Positions 33,964-42,761 of a stretch of DNA of 64,000 nucleotides are shown here, one piece after another. The stretch covers positions 1 to 64,000 of the forward strand of contig JAIVJV010000009.1 in NCBI GenBank assembly GCA_020199835.1. Direction: 5' to 3'. Source of the stretch: Acidobacteriota bacterium (lineage in GTDB: Bacteria; Acidobacteriota; Blastocatellia; Pyrinomonadales; Pyrinomonadaceae). Position numbers and translations under genes: made by a program. The notes under the pieces are model-generated. The model did no database searches. It saw nothing but the letters and a program-made list of their open reading frames with translations, and was not told where the DNA came from. Position 1 is the first letter of the stretch. Every line of letters begins with the position of its first letter.

Positions 33964-35616
33964 ATGCGTAGCTTTTGTCAAAACCACAGATTCACTGCGG
34001 GATCGTCCGGATCGCCTTCGGTGTGCGAACGGAGGACTTACCTGACGGTCGTCCTATTGGTGCTGGGCGTTGTCGGCTTAGTAAGCCACACAGCGAGCGC
34101 ACAGCAGATGAATGTTCTGGATTCTCAGAAAGAGGGCATCCAGGTCAACGTAAGACTCGTCGACAGCGTACAGGGCGGAACTAAACCCTATAAGTTCCAG
34201 GTGGTCAGCGGCGTCGTTCCGGCCGGACTCAAGCTTGGCGAAACTACGGGCGTGCTGAGCGGCATCCCCGCCTCGGGATCAGCCAACACCAAGCCTTACA
34301 CGTTCGCGATCAAAGTAACAGACAGCTCCTCACCGCAGCAGGAGTTTAACCAGTGGTATCAGCTCAAGGTTGAAGGGAGCGCGCTGCGCATCCTCCCTAC
34401 TGCGAGTACCGCCCCGGAACCGGTCGCACCGCCGGCCGCAGCCCCGTCCTCTTACATATTAGCTACGTCGGCGAGTGTCGAAGAGACGATAACCGTCGCG
34501 GAGAATGCCACGGACTACGTCAGCACGCGGGCCTCGTTCCTTCTGGATCATGTGACACAACCAATCCCGGGCAGCAATCCGCCAAAGCTCAATGCGGATG
34601 ACAAACCCGTTATGACTAACGTTCAGGAGTTGATCGACGCCACCCTCAATAGCGGCCCTAACGCTCCTCTACGACCGGATGACTACTGCATCATTCACAT
34701 CATACGGTGGAGGGCGGCCAAGGAGGGCAAGAGCGACCCGGAGCGCGAGCGCTGGCTCCTGTTCGAAGCTGTCAACACAGCGAAAGGCGTCAAGTGGCAC
34801 CCGCGCTACGACCCGAAATTCAGGCCAGCCATCGGCACGCAGCGGGCCTTCGACAAGCGCATCTTTGGGCGCAAACGCGTGGCAGTGCTTCTCCTCCACC
34901 TCAACACGCCCGCCGCCTGGGACATCAAGTACAAAGTCACTGTAACGGAGAAGATCTCCCAGCTTGAACAGGATTTTCGAGATCTCTTCGACATCGTCGC
35001 ACCGAGAGAAAGAGCGCTGGCGGCGGAGCCGAAAAACGTATGGGGTGCGCGCCTGATGCTCGTGCAAGGCCTGCCAGTGGACATGGCGGTTAAGACCAAC
35101 ATATCGACCGGAGGCCAACCCGTCGAGCAGTCGAAGGAGTACGCGAACGTTTACGACAACGAGGGGCGCAGCCACATCGCGGTGAGTATCGGTTTGCCGG
35201 TCAAAAGCATAAAGGAGCTCTCATTCGAGTCAAAGGACGGGAGGGTCACGACGACGGTTAAGGAGCGGCAGAACGCCTATGGCTTCCTCAACGTCTTCTT
35301 CAACAAGAACGGCGTAGACCTTAAGAATGACGGCTTTCTTTCCACCCCGCACCTGGTTGTGGGAGTGCCGATTTCAGGTAAGCCACTCGACCGTCCGGTA
35401 GTCGGGTTTGGGGTCGGTCACTACCGCGGTCCGATTAAGTTCAACCTGTTCGGCGGCATTGTCTTCAACAGAGTCCGAGAGCCGAAGACGCTGAACGTTG
35501 GAGACGCCGCTACCGAATCCGAATTGGAGGGCGACTTCAGCTCACGCCGTATCAGGAAGTTCATCTTCGGGGTCAACTTTCCGATTCGGCAAATCAAAGA
35601 CGCACTCAGTAAGTAA
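33964..35616 (+). CDS. secreted protein with putative Ig domain
   Basis: 550 residues. A long N-region precedes a signal peptide (TYLTVVLLVLGVVGLV...ASAQQ, cleavage near residue 47). Residues about 58-125 match a putative Ig/He_PIG domain (GGTKPYKFQVVSGVVPAGLKL; TTGVLSGIPASGS). The middle has no recognised domain. The last ~120 residues (HLVVGVPISGKPLDRPVVGF; IKFNLFGGIVFNRV) look beta-rich and resemble outer-membrane-associated proteins. AAGGAG 6 nt upstream supports the start. It is the only clearly exported protein of the plus-strand half and could be a target or surface component. Confidence 0.6.
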   Translation: MRSFCQNHRFTAGSSGSPSVCERRTYLTVVLLVLGVVGLVSHTASAQQMNVLDSQKEGIQVNVRLVDSVQGGTKPYKFQVVSGVVPAGLKLGETTGVLSGIPASGSANTKPYTFAIKVTDSSSPQQEFNQWYQLKVEGSALRILPTASTAPEPVAPPAAAPSSYILATSASVEETITVAENATDYVSTRASFLLDHVTQPIPGSNPPKLNADDKPVMTNVQELIDATLNSGPNAPLRPDDYCIIHIIRWRAAKEGKSDPERERWLLFEAVNTAKGVKWHPRYDPKFRPAIGTQRAFDKRIFGRKRVAVLLLHLNTPAAWDIKYKVTVTEKISQLEQDFRDLFDIVAPRERALAAEPKNVWGARLMLVQGLPVDMAVKTNISTGGQPVEQSKEYANVYDNEGRSHIAVSIGLPVKSIKELSFESKDGRVTTTVKERQNAYGFLNVFFNKNGVDLKNDGFLSTPHLVVGVPISGKPLDRPVVGFGVGHYRGPIKFNLFGGIVFNRVREPKTLNVGDAATESELEGDFSSRRIRKFIFGVNFPIRQIKDALSK

Positions 35617-35618
35617 CC

Positions 35619-35634
35619 GGCAGGGCACCCTGCC
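35619..35634 (+). repeat. compact hairpin upstream of the caspase gene
   Basis: GGCAGGG-CA-CCCTGCC is an immediate inverted repeat 2 nt after the Ig-protein stop. Realistically it folds as a 6-bp stem with a 4-nt loop. No T-run follows, so partial termination or RNA processing is possible. Confidence 0.4.
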
Positions 35635-35687
35635 TCCCCAGCCTCTCGGTCGATAACGGCCGTGAGTCAGTGAAAAGGAGAATGGAA

Positions 35688-36608
35688 ATGGCAAAAGGGT
35701 TTTCGATCAACATTGGGCTTAACAGCGTAGACCCGGCCCACTACAACGGTTGGGACGGCGCACTCGCAGCCTGCGAGTTCGACGCGCACGACATGTACGA
35801 CATTGCGGGAACGCGAAATTTCAACACGCGACACTTACTGCTGACGCGCGACGCCACGTCGGACGCAGTTGTCGGGCTTATCACGGAGGCCGCCAATACC
35901 CTGGAGGGTGGCGATATCCTCCTGCTCACGTTTTCCGGCCACGGATCGCAGGTGCCGAACCTCAACGATGACGGCGAGACTGACGGCCTCGACGAGACTT
36001 GGCTGCTCTACGATCGTGAGCTGCTAGATGACGAGTTGTATGCCCTCTGGGCGCGCTTCAAGCCGGGTACGCGCGTCTTCATGCTCTCCGACAGTTGTCA
36101 CAGCGGGAGTGTTAGCAGACAGATCGAGTACGGCGCACTGCTCGCGCCTGGATCGAGGTCGCGTGGGATTCTCGAAGGCGCCGTCGCAAGAAGATTTACA
36201 CGTCACGATTCATTGGACGAATTTACCGGCGTATCGGCGGCGTTCGTCGACCCGACGATCAAGCTGCGAACGCCTCCGGCCGCAGTCCGCGTCAATACCT
36301 ACCTCAGGAACAAAGAGATGTACGACAGGATTCAGATGGCGCATCCTGCCGGTGACAAAGCGAATGTCCAGGCGAGCGTCCTGCTGATCTCCGGGTGCCA
36401 GGACAACCAGCTCTCGCTTGACGGCTTTCGAAACGGCCTGTTCACCGGCACGCTTCGTGAGGTTTGGGCCAACGGTACGTTCGGAGGCGGTTATAAGGAC
36501 TTCCACAGAGATATTCGCAGCCTAATGCCATCCACGCAAACGCCGAACTTTTCAATAGTCGGCGCGGACAATCCAGCGTTCGGCAATCAAAATCCATTCA
36601 CCGTCTGA
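35688..36608 (+). CDS. caspase-family (C14) cysteine protease
   Basis: 306 residues, essentially a stand-alone caspase-like domain. It starts with the fold's first strand (SINIGLNSVDP). The catalytic dyad is His85 in LLTFSGHGSQV and Cys137 in FMLSDSCHSGS. An acidic DDGETDGLDETWLL loop sits between them, typical of metacaspase-like proteins that cut after Arg/Lys; specificity is not shown here. No signal peptide, so cytoplasmic. AGGAG lies 7 nt before ATG 35688, making that a better start than the GTG at 35670. It is one of two caspases in the same operon. Confidence 0.88.
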   Translation: MAKGFSINIGLNSVDPAHYNGWDGALAACEFDAHDMYDIAGTRNFNTRHLLLTRDATSDAVVGLITEAANTLEGGDILLLTFSGHGSQVPNLNDDGETDGLDETWLLYDRELLDDELYALWARFKPGTRVFMLSDSCHSGSVSRQIEYGALLAPGSRSRGILEGAVARRFTRHDSLDEFTGVSAAFVDPTIKLRTPPAAVRVNTYLRNKEMYDRIQMAHPAGDKANVQASVLLISGCQDNQLSLDGFRNGLFTGTLREVWANGTFGGGYKDFHRDIRSLMPSTQTPNFSIVGADNPAFGNQNPFTV

Positions 36609-36644
36609 TACCGGCCGACGAAGATAATTCAAGGAGGTTAATTT

Positions 36645-38414
36645 ATGCCGCCACCATTCCGAGAAATAAGTATCCAGGACTTTGCAGACCTGCTGGAAGA
36701 CTTTCCTTTCAGCCGCACCATCAACTCTGTGCACATGCACCACACCTGGAGGCCCAGGCACGCTGATTACCGCGGACGGACCACCATAGAGGGCATGTGG
36801 CGTTACCACACGAAAGTGAATGGTTGGAGCGACATCGCCCAGCACATCACCATCGCACCCGACGGCGTGATTTGGACCGGGCGCGGCTGGAACGAGCCGC
36901 CGGCCAGCGCCGCGGGCCAAAACGGTACGCGTCGCACCGGCCCTTTTATGTTTGAGATGATCGGCGACTTCGACCGCCGGCGCGATCCATTCCGCGCTCC
37001 CCAACTCGACGTGGCGGTGGAGGTCATCGCTCGCGTTCAGAGCAAATTCAACCTGCCAATGGAATCACTCAGATTTCACAATCAACTCTCCTCGAAGACC
37101 TGCCCCGGCGACTCGATCGAATACGAGACGATACTCGCAGCCGTTAGAGAGTTGCGCGACGATCTGGCGCGCCAGCCACTGCGGCCACGCGCGGCAGGCG
37201 TTGAGTCGCCGTTCCCAGAAGGGGCGCGCGGCTTCGGCGAAGAGGCGCGTTCCGTCCTTATAGAACTGCTGAGCGGAGACGCGACGCGCACCAGCGACCC
37301 GCCAGACGCGGAGCCTGCTGAAGACATGCCGCCCGTCGAAACAGAAGCGCCACGGGGCGCAGGCTACAGCCTCGAAGAGATTCGCGCTCGCTCCGCTGCG
37401 CGAGGGCGAAGCGGATTGTATGCCGGCGGCGATGTGTGGCAGAACCGCACTTACGCTCGATCGACCAACCCCGGGGGCTCGCAAGCCTCCAGCGGCCGCG
37501 GTGGCCGAAAACGCGCATTGTGCGTGGGCATTAACACCTACCCGACCGCGCCACTTTTCGGCTGCGTCAATGACGCACGTAGTTGGGCCAACGCACTGGA
37601 GCGGCTCGGCTTTGACGTGTCGCTCCTGCTCGACGGGCAGGCGAGCCGCGACGCGATTCTCAAGAGTTTGTCCGATCTGGTGCGATCCGGTAATGAAGGC
37701 GACGTTCTGGTATTCCAGTACTCAGGTCACGGTACGAACGTCACTAACGAGAACGGTGACGAGGAGATCGATAAGCGCGACGAGGCGCTCTGTCCGCATG
37801 ACTTCGCCACCGGCGCACTTGTCATTGACGATGACGTAGCTGAAATTTTCGCCTCGCTCCGCGACGGCGTAAACCTGACGAACTTTATGGACTGCTGCTT
37901 CTCTGAGACGAATACGCGACTGGGCGTCGGACCGTTGCCGCGCGCTCGTTGGGACGGTGACAGCCGCCCGCGTCTGGTCCCGCCGTCGCCGCAGTTGGAC
38001 CAGGCGCACATAGAGTTCAGAAGAAGGTTCGGTGCGCGGAGCTTCACCGGACGTCTCGAACGCGGCATTATGCGAAACGCGTCGTTCGCCGCCTGCCTCG
38101 ATCGCGAACTCGCGTGGGAAAGCGGCGGCCAGGGCGACTTCACCCGGATCGCCGTCCCGCTGCTGCGGCACGTCGAGCAGGGGATCACCAATGCCGAGTT
38201 CGCACGTCGTGTGGAAACGGATTTCGGTCCGAACCCGCGCCAACACCCGCGACTTGACGCTCAACTGTTACTGCGAGACCAACTGCTTTTGCAGCCTTCA
38301 ACACGGACGGCCAACATCGGTTCGCAGGGAAACGGCAAACCCGCACCCGACTTCAGTTCAGTAGCGCAGGCGCTCCGCGCGTTTGCGTCGCTGATTGAAA
38401 ACCAAGGCACTTAA
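36645..38414 (+). CDS. amidase_2/PGRP - caspase fusion protein
   Basis: 589 residues. Residues 1-175 are an N-acetylmuramoyl-L-alanine amidase/PGRP domain: VHMHHTW (ligand His32), GWSDIAQHITIAPDGVIWTGRGW, and RFHNQLSSKTCPGDS (His145, Cys153), so all three zinc ligands are present. Residues 180-285 are a disordered linker. Residues 288-480 are a caspase domain with His362 (YSGHGTN) and Cys418 (MDCCFSE). There is no signal peptide, so the amidase domain would meet peptidoglycan fragments in the cytoplasm, suggesting a sensor that switches on the protease. AAGGAGG lies 7 nt upstream of the start. The next gene starts 2 nt after its stop. Confidence 0.87.
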   Translation: MPPPFREISIQDFADLLEDFPFSRTINSVHMHHTWRPRHADYRGRTTIEGMWRYHTKVNGWSDIAQHITIAPDGVIWTGRGWNEPPASAAGQNGTRRTGPFMFEMIGDFDRRRDPFRAPQLDVAVEVIARVQSKFNLPMESLRFHNQLSSKTCPGDSIEYETILAAVRELRDDLARQPLRPRAAGVESPFPEGARGFGEEARSVLIELLSGDATRTSDPPDAEPAEDMPPVETEAPRGAGYSLEEIRARSAARGRSGLYAGGDVWQNRTYARSTNPGGSQASSGRGGRKRALCVGINTYPTAPLFGCVNDARSWANALERLGFDVSLLLDGQASRDAILKSLSDLVRSGNEGDVLVFQYSGHGTNVTNENGDEEIDKRDEALCPHDFATGALVIDDDVAEIFASLRDGVNLTNFMDCCFSETNTRLGVGPLPRARWDGDSRPRLVPPSPQLDQAHIEFRRRFGARSFTGRLERGIMRNASFAACLDRELAWESGGQGDFTRIAVPLLRHVEQGITNAEFARRVETDFGPNPRQHPRLDAQLLLRDQLLLQPSTRTANIGSQGNGKPAPDFSSVAQALRAFASLIENQGT

Positions 38415-38416
38415 CT

Positions 38417-40348
38417 ATGTCGCGCGAACCACAGGGCGCCGAGCTGGCTTCGACCACTGAAGCCAGCTCAGCCGCCGCTCAAAGCCGTGGGCAGAACCTC
38501 CCGCAGCAGGCGCCAGACGCGGTGCATCGGCGGCGGCGTGCTCGCGCAACCGGCGCGTATGAGATAGGCGCGGCAGTCACGCGCGCCGCACTCGCTTCAC
38601 CTTACGAACGCCGACGGATCGACCCTATTTACCGTCCTCTGAAGATCTACACCTCGGATCCATCAGCGTCGATGTTGGAAGGCGCAATTGCACTCGTGAA
38701 CGTGCCGTACGAGCCGCTGGAGAAGGGCCCACGTGGCAGACTTTTCGAGATCCGGGATCACAACGACTCACTTGATGAAACTTACACCCACGTCGATCTT
38801 GATGACCCGAGCCTGTTGATCCGTAACGGGCGCGCTCCGTCTCCTTCGGACTGGCTATTTCACCAGCAGATGGTTTACGCAGTTTGCGCGCAAGTGTATG
38901 CCGCATTCCGCGGAGCGCTCGGCCGCCATGTGTCGTGGGGGTTTGCGCCTCGCGCGCGCGACGACGCAAGGCTGCGCATTCGGCCTCACGCTTTCTACGG
39001 CAGCAATGCTTTTTATATAAAGGAGACGGGGGAGTTACATTTCGGCTATTACCGAGCGGAGAAGAAAGTGGCCGGCCGAAACATGCCTGGTAGCTTCGTC
39101 TTCACTTGCCTGTCGCACGACGTGATAGCCCATGAGGTAACGCACGCGTTGCTCGACGGCCTGCGCGCTGAGTTCACGCATCCCGCGAACAGCGATGTGC
39201 TGGCGCTGCACGAAGCCTTCGCCGACCTCGTCGCTATCTTTCAGCACTTTAGCTACGAAACTGTGGTCCTCACTGCGCTGCGTAAGTCGCGCGGAGATAT
39301 GCGTCGCGCAGACCTGCTCACCGATATTGCGCGGCAGTTCAATTATACAATCACCGGAAACGAGCGACCTCTGCGCACCGCCATAGACGTAAACGGCGAA
39401 CACGGTACGCCGAGGCCCTATTGCCCCGACGCACCGACGCACGAACTCGGCTCCGTGCTGGTGTCGGCAGTGTTCGAAGCGTTCGTGACTATCTTCGCCC
39501 GCAAGACTGAGCGCTACGTTCGCCTTGCAACCAATGGCAGCGGCGTGCTCCCACCCGGCGAGGTTTCGCCAGACCTTCAGGCAGTTTTAGCTGCTAAGGC
39601 GAGCAAGCTGGCGAGTCAGTTCCTGACTATATGCATACGAGCCATCGACTACTGTCCGCCTGTAGCGATTAAGCTCGGCGAGTTCCTGCGGGCCATGATC
39701 ACGGCGGACTACGACATAGTGCCGGATGATCGCTGGGGCTACCGTGAGGCGCTGATCGACGCTTTTCGTCGCCGCGAGATTTACCCGGACGAGGTAGCCA
39801 ACCTTTCGGAAGACGCGTTGCTCTGGAGACCGCCTGAGAGTTACATCCCGACGATTCCGGAGTTGGGTTTCGCGAGACTAAGGTTCCGCGGCGACCCGGG
39901 CCGGCCCGCAGGCGTTAACGAATTAACGCGGCAGGCGTCTGCGCTGGGAGAGGTAATGGTACGACCCGAATTCAACCGGCTCTTTGGGATTGCCGTGAAT
40001 GGTGACCCCGCACTGATGAAAGATTCGGTCGCGCGTCCTATTGTGCAGTCAATTCGCTCGTCGCGAAGGATCGGACCCGATGGGCAGATCGTTTTCGACC
40101 TGATTGCCGAAATAACCCAGCGACGGATTGTGCGCCGGAGCGGCGTCGAGTTCGAGTTCTATGGCGGTTCGACCGTGATCATTGACCCTCACGGCACTAT
40201 CCGCTACGTCATCTCAAAGCGTGTGACTAATGATCAAAGACTGGACGGTGAGCAACAATTCATGATTGGTCCAGGCAGATGTTTCTGGGACATCAGCGGC
40301 GGCATTGCAGCCGCAAAGCCTCAACTCTTCAGGTTCCTCCACGCGTAA
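38417..40348 (+). CDS. HExxH metallopeptidase, gluzincin (M4-like)
   Basis: 643 residues. An N-terminal disordered stretch (to ~45) precedes a conserved region. The zinc site is VIAHEVTHALLDGL (His239, Glu240, His243) with LHEAFADL (Glu266) 23 residues on, the spacing and order of thermolysin-like gluzincins. The C-terminal 250 residues are unassigned (VIIDPHGTIRYVISKR near the end). No signal peptide is seen, unusual for M4-type enzymes, which are normally secreted with a propeptide. It is the last gene of the plus-strand operon, directly after the amidase-caspase fusion, and probably part of the same pathway. Confidence 0.8.
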   Translation: MSREPQGAELASTTEASSAAAQSRGQNLPQQAPDAVHRRRRARATGAYEIGAAVTRAALASPYERRRIDPIYRPLKIYTSDPSASMLEGAIALVNVPYEPLEKGPRGRLFEIRDHNDSLDETYTHVDLDDPSLLIRNGRAPSPSDWLFHQQMVYAVCAQVYAAFRGALGRHVSWGFAPRARDDARLRIRPHAFYGSNAFYIKETGELHFGYYRAEKKVAGRNMPGSFVFTCLSHDVIAHEVTHALLDGLRAEFTHPANSDVLALHEAFADLVAIFQHFSYETVVLTALRKSRGDMRRADLLTDIARQFNYTITGNERPLRTAIDVNGEHGTPRPYCPDAPTHELGSVLVSAVFEAFVTIFARKTERYVRLATNGSGVLPPGEVSPDLQAVLAAKASKLASQFLTICIRAIDYCPPVAIKLGEFLRAMITADYDIVPDDRWGYREALIDAFRRREIYPDEVANLSEDALLWRPPESYIPTIPELGFARLRFRGDPGRPAGVNELTRQASALGEVMVRPEFNRLFGIAVNGDPALMKDSVARPIVQSIRSSRRIGPDGQIVFDLIAEITQRRIVRRSGVEFEFYGGSTVIIDPHGTIRYVISKRVTNDQRLDGEQQFMIGPGRCFWDISGGIAAAKPQLFRFLHA

Positions 40349-40392
40349 GAACTCCACCGTCAAACAGACTTGGCGCGCTGATCCGTGATAAG

Positions 40393-40965
40393 TCACATCT
40401 TCGGGAGCGTGACGCCGCGTTGGCCCTGGTACTTGCCACCGCGATCTTTGTATGACGTTTCGCAAATGTCATCTTTGTCCGATTCAAAAAACACGACCTG
40501 TGCGACGCCTTCGTTTGCGTAAATCTTCGCCGGCAGTGGAGTGGTGTTGGAAAACTCGAGTGTGACGTAACCTTCCCACTCCGGTTCGAACGGTGTGACG
40601 TTCACAAGAATGCCGCACCGCGCGTACGTGCTCTTGCCGAGACAGATCGTTAACACGTTTCGCGGGATGCGAAAGTATTCGACCGTGCGCGCGAGTGCGA
40701 AACTGTTCGGCGGAATGATTACCGAGTCACCCTTGATATCTACGAAGTTTTTCTCGTCAAACTCTTTCGGATCGACGATGGTGCTGTTGATATTCGTAAA
40801 CAGTTTGAACTCGTCCGCGCAGCGAATGTCGTAACCGTAGCTGGAGGTTCCGTAGGAGACGATCCGTTGGCCCTTCAACTCTTTAACTTGGCCGGGCTCG
40901 TAGGGATCGATCATGCCGTATTCGGTGGCCATCATTCGTATCCAGCGATCCGACTTTATGCTCAT
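40393..40965 (-). CDS. dcd: dCTP deaminase
   Basis: 190 residues. It has the dUTPase-like fold with Dcd-specific signatures: [41 protein letters not shown] (conserved Arg/Cys region) and [26 protein letters not shown] with the catalytic glutamate. It deaminates dCTP to dUTP, which dut then hydrolyses to dUMP. A bifunctional deaminase/dUTPase is also possible in this family. Its start overlaps the DUF4097-type gene by 4 nt. On this strand the next downstream gene beyond the island is dut. Confidence 0.95.
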   Translation of the reverse strand: MSIKSDRWIRMMATEYGMIDPYEPGQVKELKGQRIVSYGTSSYGYDIRCADEFKLFTNINSTIVDPKEFDEKNFVDIKGDSVIIPPNSFALARTVEYFRIPRNVLTICLGKSTYARCGILVNVTPFEPEWEGYVTLEFSNTTPLPAKIYANEGVAQVVFFESDKDDICETSYKDRGGKYQGQRGVTLPKM

Positions 40966-41861
40966 TTCTCCGCGCTCCTCTTGATGTTCACCGTTCCGTC
41001 TCCAACTGTGAATTTGAAATAAGCGCCGCCGGCGCCTGCGCGTGCGCGCACGATGCGTTCCGTGATGCCCGGTTTTTCGCGTGTCACCAGGCCTTCGTAA
41101 GTGTTGACAATCTTTCCGTTGCGCAGGATGTCAGCGTCGATGTCGCCACTGAATCCCGGCGCGAGTTCGACGTTGAGCACACCGCCCGCCACGCGTATGT
41201 CTGCGCCGCCTCCGCGCCAGCTTCGCACCGGAACCGTCAACAAAACGTTGCCGGCAGTGATCGTCGCGGACACTGTCCCGCCGGTTAACGTCAACGCAGT
41301 TTCACTCTCGGTCGCGCTGAGACGTATCGCTCCTTCGACTCCCGACAGCTTCACTGGTCCATAACCGGCGTTGATCTCGAGGTCCGTGTTCGCGGGCACG
41401 CGCAGGCGATAATCGATTCGCCACGGCAGGTTCAACAGCTTCTTCGGAAAGTTCTTCGCCGACTTTTTCATGAACGCGCGATCGTGTGTGCCCACCGTGA
41501 GTATGCTGATGTGGTTCATATCTTCGTCAAAGACGAACGTATTGACTTTCGCGAGTTGGTCCAGGTCGCTCTCGGTCTGCGCTTTCAACTCGAGGTCAGC
41601 AACGACTTCGATTTCGTTTCGGTTCCAGCCTTCGATCGTGACCGAGCCTCGCGGCGCGCCAACGAGAGTGACAGTGCCGCCGTAATTCAACCGCGCACTC
41701 TCCCGGCGACGAGTGCTCCGAGTCAAAAGCTGAATGTTCGGCACGACCGCAGTCTGTTGGGCGCTTTGCGTTGCGGACAATGTCGCACAAAACGGCGACG
41801 GCAGTAGAGTAGCCAACGTAAAGAGGAGCGTGAAAAGCAGGATGAAGACTGAAGTGCGCAT
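40962..41861 (-). CDS. exported DUF4097-like adhesin-type beta-repeat protein
   Basis: About 299 residues with a signal sequence ([17 protein letters not shown]). The mature part is a beta-helix-like DUF4097 domain ([59 protein letters not shown]). Such proteins are often encoded beside sigma/anti-sigma pairs, as here. ATG 41861 is used; TTG codons at 41876 (with AAAGGA upstream) and 41903 are alternatives. An intrinsic terminator lies just upstream, so it needs read-through or its own promoter. It overlaps dcd by 4 nt. Confidence 0.7.
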   Translation of the reverse strand: MRTSVFILLFTLLFTLATLLPSPFCATLSATQSAQQTAVVPNIQLLTRSTRRRESARLNYGGTVTLVGAPRGSVTIEGWNRNEIEVVADLELKAQTESDLDQLAKVNTFVFDEDMNHISILTVGTHDRAFMKKSAKNFPKKLLNLPWRIDYRLRVPANTDLEINAGYGPVKLSGVEGAIRLSATESETALTLTGGTVSATITAGNVLLTVPVRSWRGGGADIRVAGGVLNVELAPGFSGDIDADILRNGKIVNTYEGLVTREKPGITERIVRARAGAGGAYFKFTVGDGTVNIKRSAEK

Positions 41862-41900
41862 ACCGAGGCCGCCCAATAGTAAGCGTCCTTTCACAGAATG

Positions 41901-41937
41901 CAAAATAAAAAAACGGACGTTGCTGATACAACGTCCG
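41901..41937 (-). terminator. intrinsic terminator between the two DUF4097 genes
   Basis: On the minus strand CGGACGTT (41937-41930) pairs with AACGTCCG (41921-41914) around an 8-nt loop, followed by TTTTTTTATTTT (41913-41902). This is a textbook Rho-independent terminator for the sigma/anti-sigma/DUF4097 transcript. Confidence 0.88.
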
Positions 41938-41968
41938 CATTCCGGCTTGCCATTACAACTGCGGAGAA

Positions 41969-42736
41969 CTATTTCCGCAAGAAAGTTATCTGACCACTAA
42001 AATTCGTTACTGATACGGACGATCGGCCATCGCCTACATCGCCGACGTATTTGCGGCCGTCCTGAGTCTTGAAACCGTTGTTCCAGAAATCGTTGAGTTT
42101 GATCTGTCTCATCTGCGACGCGGCCACGAGGCGAAACGCGGAGTTTCCGGGAATACGGATCGTGATGTCGCCCTTGGTGGATTTGAACTCGTAAGTGCCG
42201 CCGCTCGAAAACTCGCCGTCGAAGTAGATGTTACCTATAACGTTCTGCGCGACAACTTGCGTGGCAGAGATGTTCGTCAGCTCGATGTCGCCTTCCGAAG
42301 AGACATGCGCGCGCACGAGGCCGCTGCGAATGTTGGAGACACTGATGTTTCCGCGACGCGTTTCCACGTCAACGGAGGAGTTGGCCGGTACCTGCAGTTT
42401 GAAATTGATGTCGCCCACGTCGCCGCGACCGCGATTGTCGCTCATCACGTCGACCATCAGGCAGTCATCAATTTGCTTCGGAACGACTTGAGCTTTCTTT
42501 GACTCGAGCGTTGCCGTCAGCCGGATCTCATTCTTGTTCCACGACTCGACAACGATCGTGCCCGAGATGTTGCGCAACTCGACGCGGACGTTTTTGCCGC
42601 CCGGGTAGCGCTTCGACATTTGTTGTTGGGCATTTACGGTGCCGGCGGTCGCCAGCAAGATCAGCGTGAGAAATGTGCCAACTGCAAGGTAGCTGGCGCC
42701 AACACGCCGACGCCGAGTTAAAAGTCTAATTCTCAT
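41969..42736 (-). CDS. exported DUF4097-family protein
   Basis: About 255 residues with a signal peptide (LAVGTFLTLILLATAGTVNAQQ). The mature part is a repetitive beta structure (VRVELRNISGTIVVESWNKNEI; INFKLQVPANSSVDVETRRGNISVSNI; YEFKSTKGDITIRIPGNSAF), matching the putative adhesin DUF4097. It is related to the next gene, so the pair likely arose by duplication. ATG 42736 is used; GTG 42760, 1 nt after the anti-sigma stop, is an alternative. It is the third gene of a sigma - anti-sigma - DUF4097 transcript that ends at the terminator downstream. Confidence 0.75.
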   Translation of the reverse strand: MRIRLLTRRRRVGASYLAVGTFLTLILLATAGTVNAQQQMSKRYPGGKNVRVELRNISGTIVVESWNKNEIRLTATLESKKAQVVPKQIDDCLMVDVMSDNRGRGDVGDINFKLQVPANSSVDVETRRGNISVSNIRSGLVRAHVSSEGDIELTNISATQVVAQNVIGNIYFDGEFSSGGTYEFKSTKGDITIRIPGNSAFRLVAASQMRQIKLNDFWNNGFKTQDGRKYVGDVGDGRSSVSVTNFSGQITFLRK

Positions 42737-42761
42737 CAGTATGGGGCGCTCGTAAAACACT

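Noticed and set aside
25122..40392. Target-site duplication or att sites at the island ends
   Set aside because: By eye no shared direct repeat was found between 25122-25260 and 40348-40393, and no recombinase gene is present.
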